From positions 62,001-126,000 of the forward strand of contig CAZVHB010000001.1 in NCBI GenBank assembly GCA_964626965.1: a stretch of 64,000 nucleotides of DNA, read 5' to 3'. Shown here in pieces: positions 15,079 to 23,667 of the stretch. Below the pieces are notes generated by a model, which worked only from the letters and a program-made list of their open reading frames with translations, was not told the origin of the DNA and ran no database searches. This DNA comes from CAZEPT01 sp964626965 (lineage in GTDB: Bacteria; Patescibacteriota; Minisyncoccia; Phycocordibacterales; UBA9973). A program made the position numbers and the translations under genes. The stretch's first letter is position 1. Each line of letters starts with the position of its first letter.

Positions 15079-15766
15079 TTTCATTCCATTTGAAGAAAAA
15101 CTGAATATCCATTTTAAAAACCCGCAATTACTGATTCAAGCATTTGTACATCGTTCTTACTTGAATGAGAATAGTAATCTCAAACACGGACACAATGAAC
15201 GTCTCGAATTCTTAGGTGATGCAGTTCTTGAACTCATTGTTACTACGCACTTATATGTGAATTTTCCAAATTCACCAGAAGGTGAACTAACCGCATTTCG
15301 ATCATCACTTGTAAATACACAAGTGATTGGTGGTGTTGCACAAGATCTCGGTATGAACGAATATCTCCTTCTCTCAAAAGGTGAAAGTAAAGATATCGGT
15401 AAAGCCCGAATGCACATCCTCGCAAATACATTTGAATCATTTATCGGTGCACTCTATCTCGATCAAGGATACGAACCATGTAAGCTTTTTATTGAGAAAT
15501 ATCTCTTTCCTAAGATCGAACAGATCATCAAGCACAAGCTTTGGCGTGATGCAAAATCTCTTGTACAAGAAAAAGCTCAAGAGGTCTATCACGTCACCCC
15601 ATCATATAAAGTCCTCAATGAATCTGGGCCTGACCATGATAAAAAGTTTAGTGTCGGAATTTTCTTTGGGTCTGACCTTATCGCTTCTGGTAAAGGTAAA
15701 TCTAAACAAGAGGCTGAACAAAATGCAGCACAGTTGGCGATTGAAGCAAAGAAGTGGATGGACTAG
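15068..15766 (+). CDS. rnc: Ribonuclease III
   Basis: Double-strand-specific endoribonuclease that cuts rRNA precursors and structured mRNAs. The 232-residue protein has the catalytic signature NERLEFLGDAVLELI near residue 40, the second acidic cluster ANTFESFIGALYLD near residue 115, and a C-terminal double-stranded RNA-binding domain (PSYKVLNESGPDHDKKF ... GKGKSKQEAEQNAA). Length is normal. It overlaps the NusB-Nudix gene by 11 bases, which links rRNA antitermination and processing in one unit. Confidence 0.94.
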   Translation: MQANFIPFEEKLNIHFKNPQLLIQAFVHRSYLNENSNLKHGHNERLEFLGDAVLELIVTTHLYVNFPNSPEGELTAFRSSLVNTQVIGGVAQDLGMNEYLLLSKGESKDIGKARMHILANTFESFIGALYLDQGYEPCKLFIEKYLFPKIEQIIKHKLWRDAKSLVQEKAQEVYHVTPSYKVLNESGPDHDKKFSVGIFFGSDLIASGKGKSKQEAEQNAAQLAIEAKKWMD

Positions 15767-15816
15767 AGGAAGGCTAAATGATAAATGCTCAATTAAAAAT
15801 AAGATAACAGTAAAGC

Positions 15817-15855
15817 GGTGCGGGTTGGAAACCCGCACCCCGGTGTTTTTTCTTT
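15817..15855 (+). terminator. Hairpin terminator after rnc
   Basis: 10-bp GC-rich stem (15817-15826 with 15830-15839), then a T-rich tract from 15846. Confidence 0.8.
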
Positions 15856-15951
15856 TTAATTTAGGATTTATCAATTTAACCGCCACCTATATTTGTACAC
15901 CTTACTGTATATTTTTACTTTGTATATATAGACAATATAGGTGTGGGGGTT

Positions 15952-15957
15952 TATACT
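15952..15957 (+). promoter_or_regulatory. -10 box of the SMC gene
   Basis: TATACT 8 bases before ATG 15966; no convincing -35 box. Confidence 0.5.
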
Positions 15958-15965
15958 TATTTTAT

Positions 15966-18233
15966 ATGGTTTTGAAGAGTATCGAATTAGCCGGATTCAA
16001 GTCTTTTGCAAAAAAGACTGTTTTGGTTTTTGATTCTCCTGTTGCGGGTATTGTTGGTCCTAATGGTTCTGGTAAATCAAACGTCGTCGAAGCAATTCGT
16101 TTTGTACTCGGTGAACAATCTATCAAATCACTCCGTGGGAAAGGGGGGAGTGATCTCATCTTTAAAGGATCAAAAACACTGGCGCCGCTTTCTCGTGCGT
16201 CTGTGACCATTACTTTTGATAATAAACAGAAGCTTTTTAATTTCGGTGATACAAGTGATACAAAAACAAAACTCTTGAGCTTCGATGAAGTACGTATTAG
16301 TCGAGAAGTTTTTACTGACGGAGCAAATACATACAGAATAAATGACACAGAGGTAAGACTCAAAGATATCATTGAACTCCTCTCCTCAGTCAATATTGGA
16401 GCTTCTGGGCATCATATTATCTCTCAAGGTGAAGCAGATAGAATCCTCTCTGCAAATGCGCGTGATCGTCGCGTCATGATAGAGGACGCCCTTGGTTTGA
16501 AGATATACCAATTTAGAATAAAAGAAACAGAACGACGTCTCGATAAAACAGAGACTAATATAAAAGAGATTCAGGCGCTCAAACGCGAGCTCGCACCACA
16601 TCTTGTCTATCTCAAAAAACAAGTTGAGAAAATAGAAAAAGCAGCGGGACTTCGGAATGAATTGGTTGACCTGTACAGAACCTATACTAAATCTGAGTAT
16701 GCGTGCATCTTGAATCTCAAACAAGAATTTCGTACCAAGAAGCAAGAACTTCACTCTGCACTGCTGTCTGTATCTGATATTTTTGCAACATTATCTCTTC
16801 ACAAAGAAAGTGACTATGCTTCACAATTTCAAGACGAATATAATCAGATTACTCATAAAATAAATGAACACAGTCGTCTCAAAAATGAACTTGAGCGATC
16901 TCTTGGACGGCTAGAAGGAACAAAGGACGCACTCACACGTGTACCTGAACCAAAAGAGAAAAAAGAAAAGTTTTTCCCGGGGTCTGTTGTTAAAAAAAGT
17001 TTTGAAGAAATTAGTGGACGTTTAGGACGTATTATCGAATCGACTGATATTGCATTTATCCATACCACTGCTCATGATGCCCAAGTGCATTTGATGCAAA
17101 ATATCTCAACGCTTGAGGATACGGAATTTAGCCATCCTGTTACAGATAACAGTGAACATCTCGAACAAATCACTCAAGAAATTTCTCTGATTGAAGAAAA
17201 AATACAAGTACTTGAATATGAGGCGGGAACACTTACTGATCAGAAACGACAGATAGAACAAAAAATGTCAGATGAGCGTAGAGAGCGTTCCAATGTTGAT
17301 AAAGAATATTATGAAATAGTTGCTAAAAAAGAAGCACTTGAAATACGCCTCCAGAATCTTTCGCAAGAAGAAAAAAATATTTTTTTCCGAGAAGAAAATT
17401 TTGAGAATGAAATCAAAGAAGGTATTGCACTTTTGGGTATGGATATGCCAACTGACTGGAAATCAATCGACGGCACAGTATCTCTTGATGCGTCGGCACA
17501 GACTGATCTGCATCGCAAAATCGAACGTGTAAAGATAAAACTTGAAGAATCAGGTGGACTCGGTGGAAGTGATACTCTTAAAGAATATGACACTACAAAA
17601 GAGCGTGATGAATTTCTTGCGCGAGAGCTCTCTGACCTCCACAACTCTATTAATGAATTACGAGGACTGATTGCTGATCTTAAAGTCCGACTCGATACTG
17701 ATTTCAAAACTGGCATAGAAAAAATTAATGATTCATTCGCAAACTTCTTCTCACTGATGTTTGGTGGAGGAACAGCATCGCTCTCTCTTTCTGTGGAACA
17801 TAAACGAAAGAAAAAAGAAGGGGACGATATGGAAGATATCGCGATACCAACGGGGGATGAAACTGAAATGGAATTTGAACGGGGGATAGATATCCATGTG
17901 TCTCTTCCACAGAAGAAAGTCAAAGAACTCGGTATGCTCTCCGGTGGAGAGCGATCACTTACGTCTATCGCACTTCTCTTTGCGATGTCTCAGGTAAATC
18001 CACCACCATTTTTAGTGCTTGATGAAACAGACGCAGCACTTGATGAAGCAAACTCACGTCGCTATGGAGATATGATAGAAAACCTTTCCCGAGTATCTCA
18101 GCTCGTCGTGGTGACACATAACAGAGAGACTATGTCTCGAGCAGGGATATTGTACGGAGTAACTGTCGGTGCTGATGGAGGCTCAAAACTTCTCTCTATT
18201 AAATTTGAAGAAGCAGAAGAATACGCGAAATAA
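15966..18233 (+). CDS. smc: SMC-family chromosome partition ATPase, short form
   Basis: A 755-residue SMC ATPase, against about 1150-1200 in most bacteria. The N-terminal head has IELAGFKSFAKKT and Walker A GPNGSGKS (31-38). The C-terminal head has the ABC signature LSGGERSLTSIALL near residue 658 and Walker B FLVLDETDAALDEAN. The heads are joined by shortened coiled coils. No normal 150-residue hinge can be found; only a stretch near residues 335-375 (EISGRLGRIIES) recalls one. The start is the ATG after the -10; the frame is open further upstream, but that part overlaps rnc in another frame and is not coding. It probably shapes or separates the chromosome, perhaps without ring opening at a hinge. 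Confidence 0.85.
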   Translation: MVLKSIELAGFKSFAKKTVLVFDSPVAGIVGPNGSGKSNVVEAIRFVLGEQSIKSLRGKGGSDLIFKGSKTLAPLSRASVTITFDNKQKLFNFGDTSDTKTKLLSFDEVRISREVFTDGANTYRINDTEVRLKDIIELLSSVNIGASGHHIISQGEADRILSANARDRRVMIEDALGLKIYQFRIKETERRLDKTETNIKEIQALKRELAPHLVYLKKQVEKIEKAAGLRNELVDLYRTYTKSEYACILNLKQEFRTKKQELHSALLSVSDIFATLSLHKESDYASQFQDEYNQITHKINEHSRLKNELERSLGRLEGTKDALTRVPEPKEKKEKFFPGSVVKKSFEEISGRLGRIIESTDIAFIHTTAHDAQVHLMQNISTLEDTEFSHPVTDNSEHLEQITQEISLIEEKIQVLEYEAGTLTDQKRQIEQKMSDERRERSNVDKEYYEIVAKKEALEIRLQNLSQEEKNIFFREENFENEIKEGIALLGMDMPTDWKSIDGTVSLDASAQTDLHRKIERVKIKLEESGGLGGSDTLKEYDTTKERDEFLARELSDLHNSINELRGLIADLKVRLDTDFKTGIEKINDSFANFFSLMFGGGTASLSLSVEHKRKKKEGDDMEDIAIPTGDETEMEFERGIDIHVSLPQKKVKELGMLSGGERSLTSIALLFAMSQVNPPPFLVLDETDAALDEANSRRYGDMIENLSRVSQLVVVTHNRETMSRAGILYGVTVGADGGSKLLSIKFEEAEEYAK

Positions 18234-18258
18234 AATATCTTTAATCTGTAGTAAATAC

Positions 18259-18288
18259 AAAACGGGACCCTCAGAGGGTCCCGTTTTT
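18259..18288 (+). terminator. Hairpin terminator after smc
   Basis: Perfect 13-bp stem (18259-18271 with 18275-18287), CAG loop, T-run. Confidence 0.9.
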
Positions 18289-18318
18289 GTGTGAAGAATA
18301 CGCAAATCAAGTTGTATG

Positions 18319-18327
18319 TGGTATAGT
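18319..18327 (+). promoter_or_regulatory. Extended -10 promoter
   Basis: TGG-TATAGT, -10 at 18322-18327, about 15 bases of leader before ATG 18350. Confidence 0.5.
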
Positions 18328-18349
18328 GCAAGAAATAAAACTCATACCC

Positions 18350-18847
18350 ATGGCTAGATATTCATTAAAAAACCAACATACTAAACACCCACTTCTGCTT
18401 TCCTTCAGAGATATCGCTATTAAAAATGGGTATGCACCCATTATAATTGCACGACATATTGAAGCATTTTTACCAACTGAAAAAGATGAGATAGAGGCTC
18501 CGCTTACTCATATCCCCGTTCCGTATAGAATGATAGAGAAGACTAAAAGTCTGCGTGCGATTCTCGATGAATTAATTGATTCGCATAAGATTGATCCAGA
18601 AAAGTTGATTACAACAGACATGAAAGAAGCACTTATTTTTATGACCGGTTGGATTAATGGACCACGCATGAATATGCAAAATTTTAGTGAAATAACAATT
18701 TTCACGAAACATAAGGCGGGATCGATTCCGTATACTCGTTGTATACTTCAGATGATTATTGATAGCACAAAAAAGCAGGTTATTTTACAAAAATTAGCCA
18801 TAAATAATAGTATTGTGGCAAATAAAGATTCGTTTGTATTTTTCTAG
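18350..18847 (+). CDS. Hypothetical protein (165 aa)
   Basis: I do not recognise the family. The protein is soluble and looks mostly helical, with LLLSFRDIAIKNGYAPIIIARHIEAF at the start described only in part, and RAILDELIDSHKIDPEKL in the middle. A basic N-terminus and two cysteine-poor halves give no catalytic hint. The start ATG 18350 is chosen because the -10 box lies 22 bases upstream; an in-frame start at 18287 would lie inside the previous terminator. A hairpin at 18868 ends the unit, so it is a single gene. Confidence 0.55.
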   Translation: MARYSLKNQHTKHPLLLSFRDIAIKNGYAPIIIARHIEAFLPTEKDEIEAPLTHIPVPYRMIEKTKSLRAILDELIDSHKIDPEKLITTDMKEALIFMTGWINGPRMNMQNFSEITIFTKHKAGSIPYTRCILQMIIDSTKKQVILQKLAINNSIVANKDSFVFF

Positions 18848-18867
18848 TACGAAATAGGTAATTTATT

Positions 18868-18895
18868 AAAAAGCCATAGAGATATGGTTTTTTCT
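18868..18895 (+). terminator. Hairpin terminator
   Basis: About 9-bp stem (one G-T pair) around GAGA with a run of T. Confidence 0.65.
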
Positions 18896-18910
18896 TATAT
18901 GTGTGTTTAT

Positions 18911-18939
18911 TTGACAATACTATATAAGTATGCTAATAT
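18911..18939 (+). promoter_or_regulatory. Consensus sigma-70 promoter of the cupin gene
   Basis: TTGACA (18911-18916), 17 bases, extended TGC-TAATAT (-10 at 18934-18939). It is the best match to the housekeeping consensus in the window and gives a leader of about 55 bases. Confidence 0.85.
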
Positions 18940-19000
18940 GTAACTAAAGGGAAGCCGAAAACTTGATAGAGTAGGCAACAAAATTGAAAACTTAAGAAAA

Positions 19001-19426
19001 ATGAATCCAAAAAACCAATTACCAAACCTGTCTTTAGTTAAAGGACTTCAGCTCGCTAACGTGGATGAACGAAGGAGCATTAAAGATGTTAATTTACCCC
19101 ACAGTAATTATAATGTGATTACTGTTACAGGTAGTACTGGGCCACTGGGTAACCATTACCACAAAAACAAAACCGAAGATTTTCTGGTTTGGTCTGGTGG
19201 GGGTACTCTCACCACTACCCGTGTGGATAAATATGGGCACCCTGTGTCTGAGTCGGAAATCCGTACGGTGGAAGCAGGTGAATGTATCTACATGCCACCA
19301 TTCCATTACCACGTTTTTGAATTGGAGGTTGGGACAGTTTTGATAACTCATTCCAGCGCCCCGTTTAACAATGGTGCTACTACAAATGAGGACAAAGACT
19401 TTTGGCCACTCGTACCAGTGGTTTAA
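19001..19426 (+). CDS. Cupin-domain protein
   Basis: A 141-residue single-domain cupin. The first metal motif is visible as HYHKNKTEDFLVWSG (HxHx4Ex6G) and the second as GECIYMPPFHYHVFE. The tail (TTNEDKDFWPLVPV) resembles cupins acting on nucleotide sugars or used as small-molecule sensors, but the substrate is unknown. A strong classical promoter and a leader of about 55 bases set it apart from its leaderless neighbours, so it may be highly expressed. No Shine-Dalgarno sequence is evident before the ATG. Confidence 0.78.
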   Translation: MNPKNQLPNLSLVKGLQLANVDERRSIKDVNLPHSNYNVITVTGSTGPLGNHYHKNKTEDFLVWSGGGTLTTTRVDKYGHPVSESEIRTVEAGECIYMPPFHYHVFELEVGTVLITHSSAPFNNGATTNEDKDFWPLVPVV

Positions 19427-19449
19427 AATTAAATCGCCTCTAAGGCAAG

Positions 19450-19478
19450 AAACCATGCATGAGAATGCGTGGTTTTTT
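19450..19478 (+). terminator. Hairpin terminator after the cupin gene
   Basis: 11-bp stem with one G-T pair and a T-run. Confidence 0.8.
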
Positions 19479-19516
19479 ATTATCCTCATCTATTACTTGA
19501 AATTTAAAACAAAATA

Positions 19517-19525
19517 TGGTACATA
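19517..19525 (+). promoter_or_regulatory. Extended -10 promoter of rpmJ (leaderless)
   Basis: TGG-TACATA, -10 at 19520-19525, 6 bases before ATG 19532. Confidence 0.55.
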
Positions 19526-19531
19526 TAGTAT

Positions 19532-19654
19532 ATGAAGATAAAGACATCATTAAAGCGAGTAGACCTCCAAAAAGGGGAATTCATGGTCAAAAGACGCGGA
19601 AAGCTTTTTCGTGTGAATAAGAAGAACCCAAAAAGAAACGCTCGACAAGGCTAA
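19532..19654 (+). CDS. rpmJ: 50S ribosomal protein L36, zinc-less form
   Basis: A 40-residue protein reading MKIKTSLKRVD, then GEFMVKRRGKLFRVNKKNP, ending KRNARQG. The opening MKIKTSLK and the final RQG are the L36 hallmarks. The zinc-binding Cys/Cys/Cys/His set of L36 is absent, so this is a C-minus form, like the L32 encoded at 13894. A leaderless-type promoter lies at the expected distance and a bidirectional terminator follows. It is a single gene, away from the usual infA-rpmJ-rpsM cluster. Confidence 0.88.
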   Translation: MKIKTSLKRVDLQKGEFMVKRRGKLFRVNKKNPKRNARQG

Positions 19655-19671
19655 ATCTATTTATATATAAA

Positions 19672-19710
19672 AACAGAAAAAGCACGACTGTAAGTCGTGC
19701 TTTTTCTGTT
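19672..19710. terminator. Bidirectional terminator between rpmJ and the minus-strand cell-wall gene
   Basis: Perfect 18-bp stem (19672-19689 with 19693-19710), GTA loop, with A-rich and T-rich sides so that it works for both convergent transcripts. Confidence 0.9.
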
Positions 19711-19712
19711 GC

Positions 19713-22091
19713 TTACTCTTCCAACACTCGTTCCTTAAATGGTTTACCGGGTACAAAGTATGCATCTTGTTCGGTAATGTACGTGTCGTATCGTTTGATA
19801 TATTTTTCATCTGTATCGAGTGTTACTTCAAGTGTAAGACCTCGAGAAACTTCTTTTGAAAATGCTTGATCAAAGATAAAGTTACCGAGACTGTATGCAA
19901 TGAGACCTCCTTTATATACCTCAAGAGGTTGCACAACGTGCGGGTGATGCCCAGCAACAATTTTTGCACCGTTATCTATTGCGCGATGCGCGAATTCTTT
20001 TTGGCGTTCGGTTACTGTACTGTATTCATTTCCTCCGTGTATTGAAACCACAAGCACATCAACTTTCCCCGAAGCATTTTTTACCAGTTCATCAAACGTG
20101 TCTGTGTTGAGTATATTGATTCCATGTCCACCTTCTGTGTCCATATTTGAAAGCCATGAAGGCCCAACATCTGAGAATCCTAGGAAACCAATTTTGAGCC
20201 CTTTGCGTTCTATGATTGTTGGTTCTTGAGCTTTTTCTTTTTGGATACCTGCTCCAGTGTATGAGATACCCGCTGTGTCGAGCTGTGTGAGTGTATCTGT
20301 GAATGCGTCTTTGTCCCAATCACCAACATGATTATTCGCAAATGAAACGATATCAAGACCGACATCAGCGAGCTCAGGGAGCACTTTTGGATCCATTCTG
20401 AATGAATACAGATTCCTCAAATTTTTTCCTTGATTACTTGCTGGTCCTTCGAGATTTGCAAAGAAGATATCAGCATCTTTGTATGAAGTAAGGTTGGTGA
20501 ACAGTCGTGTATAGTCACCACCAAAATTTTTGTTTACTGAATACTTTACCCCGCGATCAAGCATGATATCTCCAGCAAGCCTGATAACAAGCTCTTTTGA
20601 TCTGTCTTTTGGCCCGGTGATGACAAATTTTCCATCACGCCCATAGGTAACCTGTTTTTTTAAGTATGAAAGAATATTTTGTGTATCTCGGTATCTGTCA
20701 TTTGAACGAAGGATAATAATCGCTATTTTTCTTTTGGTGATTTCAGAGAGTTGAAGTTCCCAGACACCGACGTTTGATTGTTTTGCTTCATAAGTAAATC
20801 CCGGCTTTGAACCAATATGAGTCGGGTCGTTCAAGAACTGACTGATATTTTTTGCGGTGTGACCCTGAGCACTGTAGATGCGTCTCTTGGTGATATCCCA
20901 AATAGTTGGCTTTTCGTTGGTGATATATTGTGCAAGCCTGAAGAGATCATGAGCAGATGCTTTGTTATTTGGAGAGAGTCCGCTTGCGTCTTCGTAGTTG
21001 GTATTATCCATGCCAAGTTCTTTTGCTTTTTCATTCATCTTAGCTAAAAATGCATCACGTCCGTAATGTTCGGCGATAATTTCAGCAGCATCATTTGAAG
21101 AAGGGAGGAGCATTGGATTTAAAAGATTTGAAAGTTCTATTTTTTCACCTGGAATATATCCAGAAAAACCATATGCATTGATCGCTGCTTTTGTGACTGT
21201 TGCATAGTCAAATTGATTTTGATTCTCAAGAGACACAACTGCTGTCATGAGCTTGGATGTTGATGCAATGGCGTATGGATGGTCTTTGTCTTTTTGTAAA
21301 ATGATTTCTCCTGTGTCGATATCAGCAACGATGTATGCCTCAGCACTTACTTTTGGTTTGATGGTTCCATCTGATGCGACATAGACTGATTCTGTTGAAA
21401 TAGGAGCTGGGACGAGTGTGCTATCACTGTAGACCGAGATACGTGTTTCTGGGTCAGCCCAATCAAAGACTGTTTTTGCATCTTGATTACTGAGTCTTAT
21501 TCCACCATTTTTAAATGATGAGGCGAGTGTTCTTCCTTTTGCATCATGTGGTTCACCATGGATAAAGTAGTTACCAAATAGGTTGAGCGTATATGGTATC
21601 CACGCACCAGCGTTCACTGAGTAGTAGTCTTCAACAGCATTGGAGACAGGGTAAGAGCCAGAAGGTATTTCCCACAGACTGCCAGTAGCCCCTTTTTTAA
21701 GTATCTTTTTTGTATCAAGAAGTGTTCCATTTTCGTAGCGTTTGAGTGTCATTGTGTAGAGGTTTACACGGATTACTTTTCCTTTAGATGGTGGAAGGAA
21801 GGATTCTTCTGGAATTTTTTCAAAGACAATACGTTCTGGTTCAATGATCTCTTGGGCTTTAGCTAATTCGTTTTCTAGGCCTACTGTTTGTGCTGGTGCC
21901 GGTTTTGGTTTCTTGTACCCGTATTTTTGATTAAATGAAATATATGACTGCAAAAAAGGAAAGATAACAAACAGACAGATACAGCAAAATATCCACACGA
22001 GTAAATTTTTTCTGTGTTCTTCTGTGAATGCACGAAAGTCATTCCAGTGTGTGTGTATGTTTTGTAAAAAAATAATTAGTTTTTCTTGCAT
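19713..22091 (-). CDS. Membrane-anchored YkuD-like / D-Ala-D-Ala carboxypeptidase / CapA-like fusion
   Basis: A 792-residue three-domain envelope protein. One membrane span (about 30-48) puts the rest outside. Residues 104-222 are an L,D-transpeptidase (YkuD) fold with His178 (FIHGE), but the SxGCxR motif reads KNGGIR, so Gly197 replaces the catalytic Cys. Residues 235-485 are an S11 DD-carboxypeptidase: Ser277-Lys280 (STSK), SSN (331-333) and KPG (429-431) in place of KTG. Residues 500-770 are a CapA metallophosphoesterase-like domain (GDIMLDRG, ANLEG, FANNHVGDW, HGGNEY, GHHPHVVQP, SLGNF). It probably trims wall peptides and may handle a surface polymer. It overlaps rnr by 9 bases. Confidence 0.87.
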   Translation of the reverse strand: MQEKLIIFLQNIHTHWNDFRAFTEEHRKNLLVWIFCCICLFVIFPFLQSYISFNQKYGYKKPKPAPAQTVGLENELAKAQEIIEPERIVFEKIPEESFLPPSKGKVIRVNLYTMTLKRYENGTLLDTKKILKKGATGSLWEIPSGSYPVSNAVEDYYSVNAGAWIPYTLNLFGNYFIHGEPHDAKGRTLASSFKNGGIRLSNQDAKTVFDWADPETRISVYSDSTLVPAPISTESVYVASDGTIKPKVSAEAYIVADIDTGEIILQKDKDHPYAIASTSKLMTAVVSLENQNQFDYATVTKAAINAYGFSGYIPGEKIELSNLLNPMLLPSSNDAAEIIAEHYGRDAFLAKMNEKAKELGMDNTNYEDASGLSPNNKASAHDLFRLAQYITNEKPTIWDITKRRIYSAQGHTAKNISQFLNDPTHIGSKPGFTYEAKQSNVGVWELQLSEITKRKIAIIILRSNDRYRDTQNILSYLKKQVTYGRDGKFVITGPKDRSKELVIRLAGDIMLDRGVKYSVNKNFGGDYTRLFTNLTSYKDADIFFANLEGPASNQGKNLRNLYSFRMDPKVLPELADVGLDIVSFANNHVGDWDKDAFTDTLTQLDTAGISYTGAGIQKEKAQEPTIIERKGLKIGFLGFSDVGPSWLSNMDTEGGHGINILNTDTFDELVKNASGKVDVLVVSIHGGNEYSTVTERQKEFAHRAIDNGAKIVAGHHPHVVQPLEVYKGGLIAYSLGNFIFDQAFSKEVSRGLTLEVTLDTDEKYIKRYDTYITEQDAYFVPGKPFKERVLEE

Positions 22092-23584
22092 AGACTAAAG
22101 TCGATAAAACCTTTGTCGAAATTTACTTTCTCAACTTTGAAAGTAATATGATCTCCCATTTTTATTTTACCAACTTTTTCATTTTTCCAGAAGAGTTGTT
22201 TGTCATTCCACTTCCAATCTCGGCCGAGTGTCCGCTGGTGAATGAAACCTTCAGAGAGTGATTCTTTATCAGAAACATAAATACCAATTTCGGTGATTCC
22301 TGTTACCACTCCAACACGTTCTTTCCCGATAAAATTACCCATGTATTTTATCTGCATATCTTTGGTGCTTGCACGTTCTATGTCTTGGGCTTTTCTTTCA
22401 CACGTTGAAAGATAGATGAGCTTCTTTTCAAATTCATTGACGTCAATCGGTTTTTGTTTGTGCTCTAGTTTTGCAAGGAGAAGTCTATGTGCAATGAGGT
22501 CAGGGTAGCGACGGATAGGGGAAGTAAAGTGCGTGTATTGGTCAAATGCCAACCCATAGTGTCCAATATTGTTGCTTGAGTACACTGCTTTTGCCATAGA
22601 ACGCATAATAATCTTTGAAAAGTGTGAACGGAGGTCCTCATCATGAATACTCTGGATGAGGTGGTTGAGTGTGTGGTTGTCGAGTTTTTTTGGTATCTCG
22701 ATACCATACTCTGTTCCATGATCATGAAGTGCATTGAGTTTCTCTCTATCTGGATTATCGTGAATACGATAGACAAATGGTTCGTCTTTTCCAAATTGTT
22801 CTGCGACAGTTCTATTAGCCAAAAGCATAAATTCTTCGACGAGTTTCATTGTGTCGAGACGGACTTTTTGCTGAACGCCAATTGGGTTTGCATCTTTATC
22901 ATAGACGAAACGAATTTCTACATCTTCGAGGAAGAGTGCGCCGTCTTGTTCGCGTTTTTTCATCAGTGTGTCCGCGATACGTTTGAGTTCTAGAAGTTCT
23001 TCAGCGTACAGTCCAGCTTTATCATCGATTACTTTTTGAGCTCCGCTGTAGGTAAATCGTTTGTTTGAATGAATGACACCTTTTCCGCACCAGGTGTGGA
23101 TGATGTGATCTTTTTTGTCGAAGATAACTACCACAGAGAAGGTGAGTCGGTCTACTTTTTCTTTGAGACTACAGACATCATTTGATATTTTTTCTGGGAG
23201 CATTGGTACAACCGTGTTTGTTAGGTAGATAGACGTCCCGCGTTTGTATGCTTCTTTGTCGAGCTTTGTTTTTTCTACAACGTAGTGTCCAACATCTGCA
23301 ATATGAATACCAATTTCTTTTGTTCCATCTGGGAGGACTTGGAATGAGATCGCATCGTCAAAATCTTTTGCATCATCTGGGTCAATCGTGCAGGTTGGTA
23401 TATGACGAAAATCCCGACGGTTTTTAATTTCTGCGTCTGTAATTGTTTCGGGAATTTTTTTGAGCTCTTCTTTGATATGAGCAGGGAAGGTGATGAGGTC
23501 AGGATTTCTGGCAATCATCCGCATTTCTTTCTTGTATTCTCGACGCTCGAGTATCTCAGCTTCTGTTTTTGGAGGTTTAATCAC
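22076..23584 (-). CDS. rnr: Ribonuclease R/II family exoribonuclease, minimal form
   Basis: 3'-5' exoribonuclease acting in RNA decay. The 502-residue protein starts almost at the RNB catalytic domain (TIDPDDAKDFDDAI, with the metal-binding aspartates) and ends with an S1 domain (GVVTGITEIGIYVSD). The N-terminal cold-shock domains of full RNase R (700-800 residues) are missing. A GTG at 23584 is chosen because TGC-TATAAT ends 6 bases before it; the upstream ATG at 23608 would overlap the promoter. The stop overlaps the next minus-strand gene, so the two are an operon. Confidence 0.88.
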   Translation of the reverse strand: MIKPPKTEAEILERREYKKEMRMIARNPDLITFPAHIKEELKKIPETITDAEIKNRRDFRHIPTCTIDPDDAKDFDDAISFQVLPDGTKEIGIHIADVGHYVVEKTKLDKEAYKRGTSIYLTNTVVPMLPEKISNDVCSLKEKVDRLTFSVVVIFDKKDHIIHTWCGKGVIHSNKRFTYSGAQKVIDDKAGLYAEELLELKRIADTLMKKREQDGALFLEDVEIRFVYDKDANPIGVQQKVRLDTMKLVEEFMLLANRTVAEQFGKDEPFVYRIHDNPDREKLNALHDHGTEYGIEIPKKLDNHTLNHLIQSIHDEDLRSHFSKIIMRSMAKAVYSSNNIGHYGLAFDQYTHFTSPIRRYPDLIAHRLLLAKLEHKQKPIDVNEFEKKLIYLSTCERKAQDIERASTKDMQIKYMGNFIGKERVGVVTGITEIGIYVSDKESLSEGFIHQRTLGRDWKWNDKQLFWKNEKVGKIKMGDHITFKVEKVNFDKGFIDFSLCKKN

Positions 23585-23590
23585 GAGTGC

Positions 23591-23599
23591 ATTATAGCA
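23591..23599 (-). promoter_or_regulatory. Extended -10 promoter of rnr (leaderless GTG)
   Basis: On the minus strand TGC-TATAAT, -10 at 23591-23596, then 6 bases, then GTG at 23584. Confidence 0.6.
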
Positions 23600-23619
23600 C
23601 ATATACATCAGGGTATAAT

Positions 23620-23646
23620 AAAACCCCCGTTTGTTTAGAACGGGGG
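23620..23646 (-). terminator. Terminator of the MutS-like gene
   Basis: AACGGGGG/CCCCCGTT stem (23624-23631 with 23639-23646), followed on the minus strand by TTTTATT. Confidence 0.8.
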
Positions 23647-23667
23647 CATTTTGAATTGTGAATAATT

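Noticed and set aside
15381..15965. N-terminal extension of SMC by 195 codons
   Set aside because: This part overlaps rnc in another frame, crosses a terminator, and the SMC fold begins exactly at the ATG at 15966.
18940..19000. Riboswitch in the cupin leader
   Set aside because: No match to the conserved cores of riboswitches I know (fluoride, SAM, TPP, cobalamin) could be found in the 55 bases.
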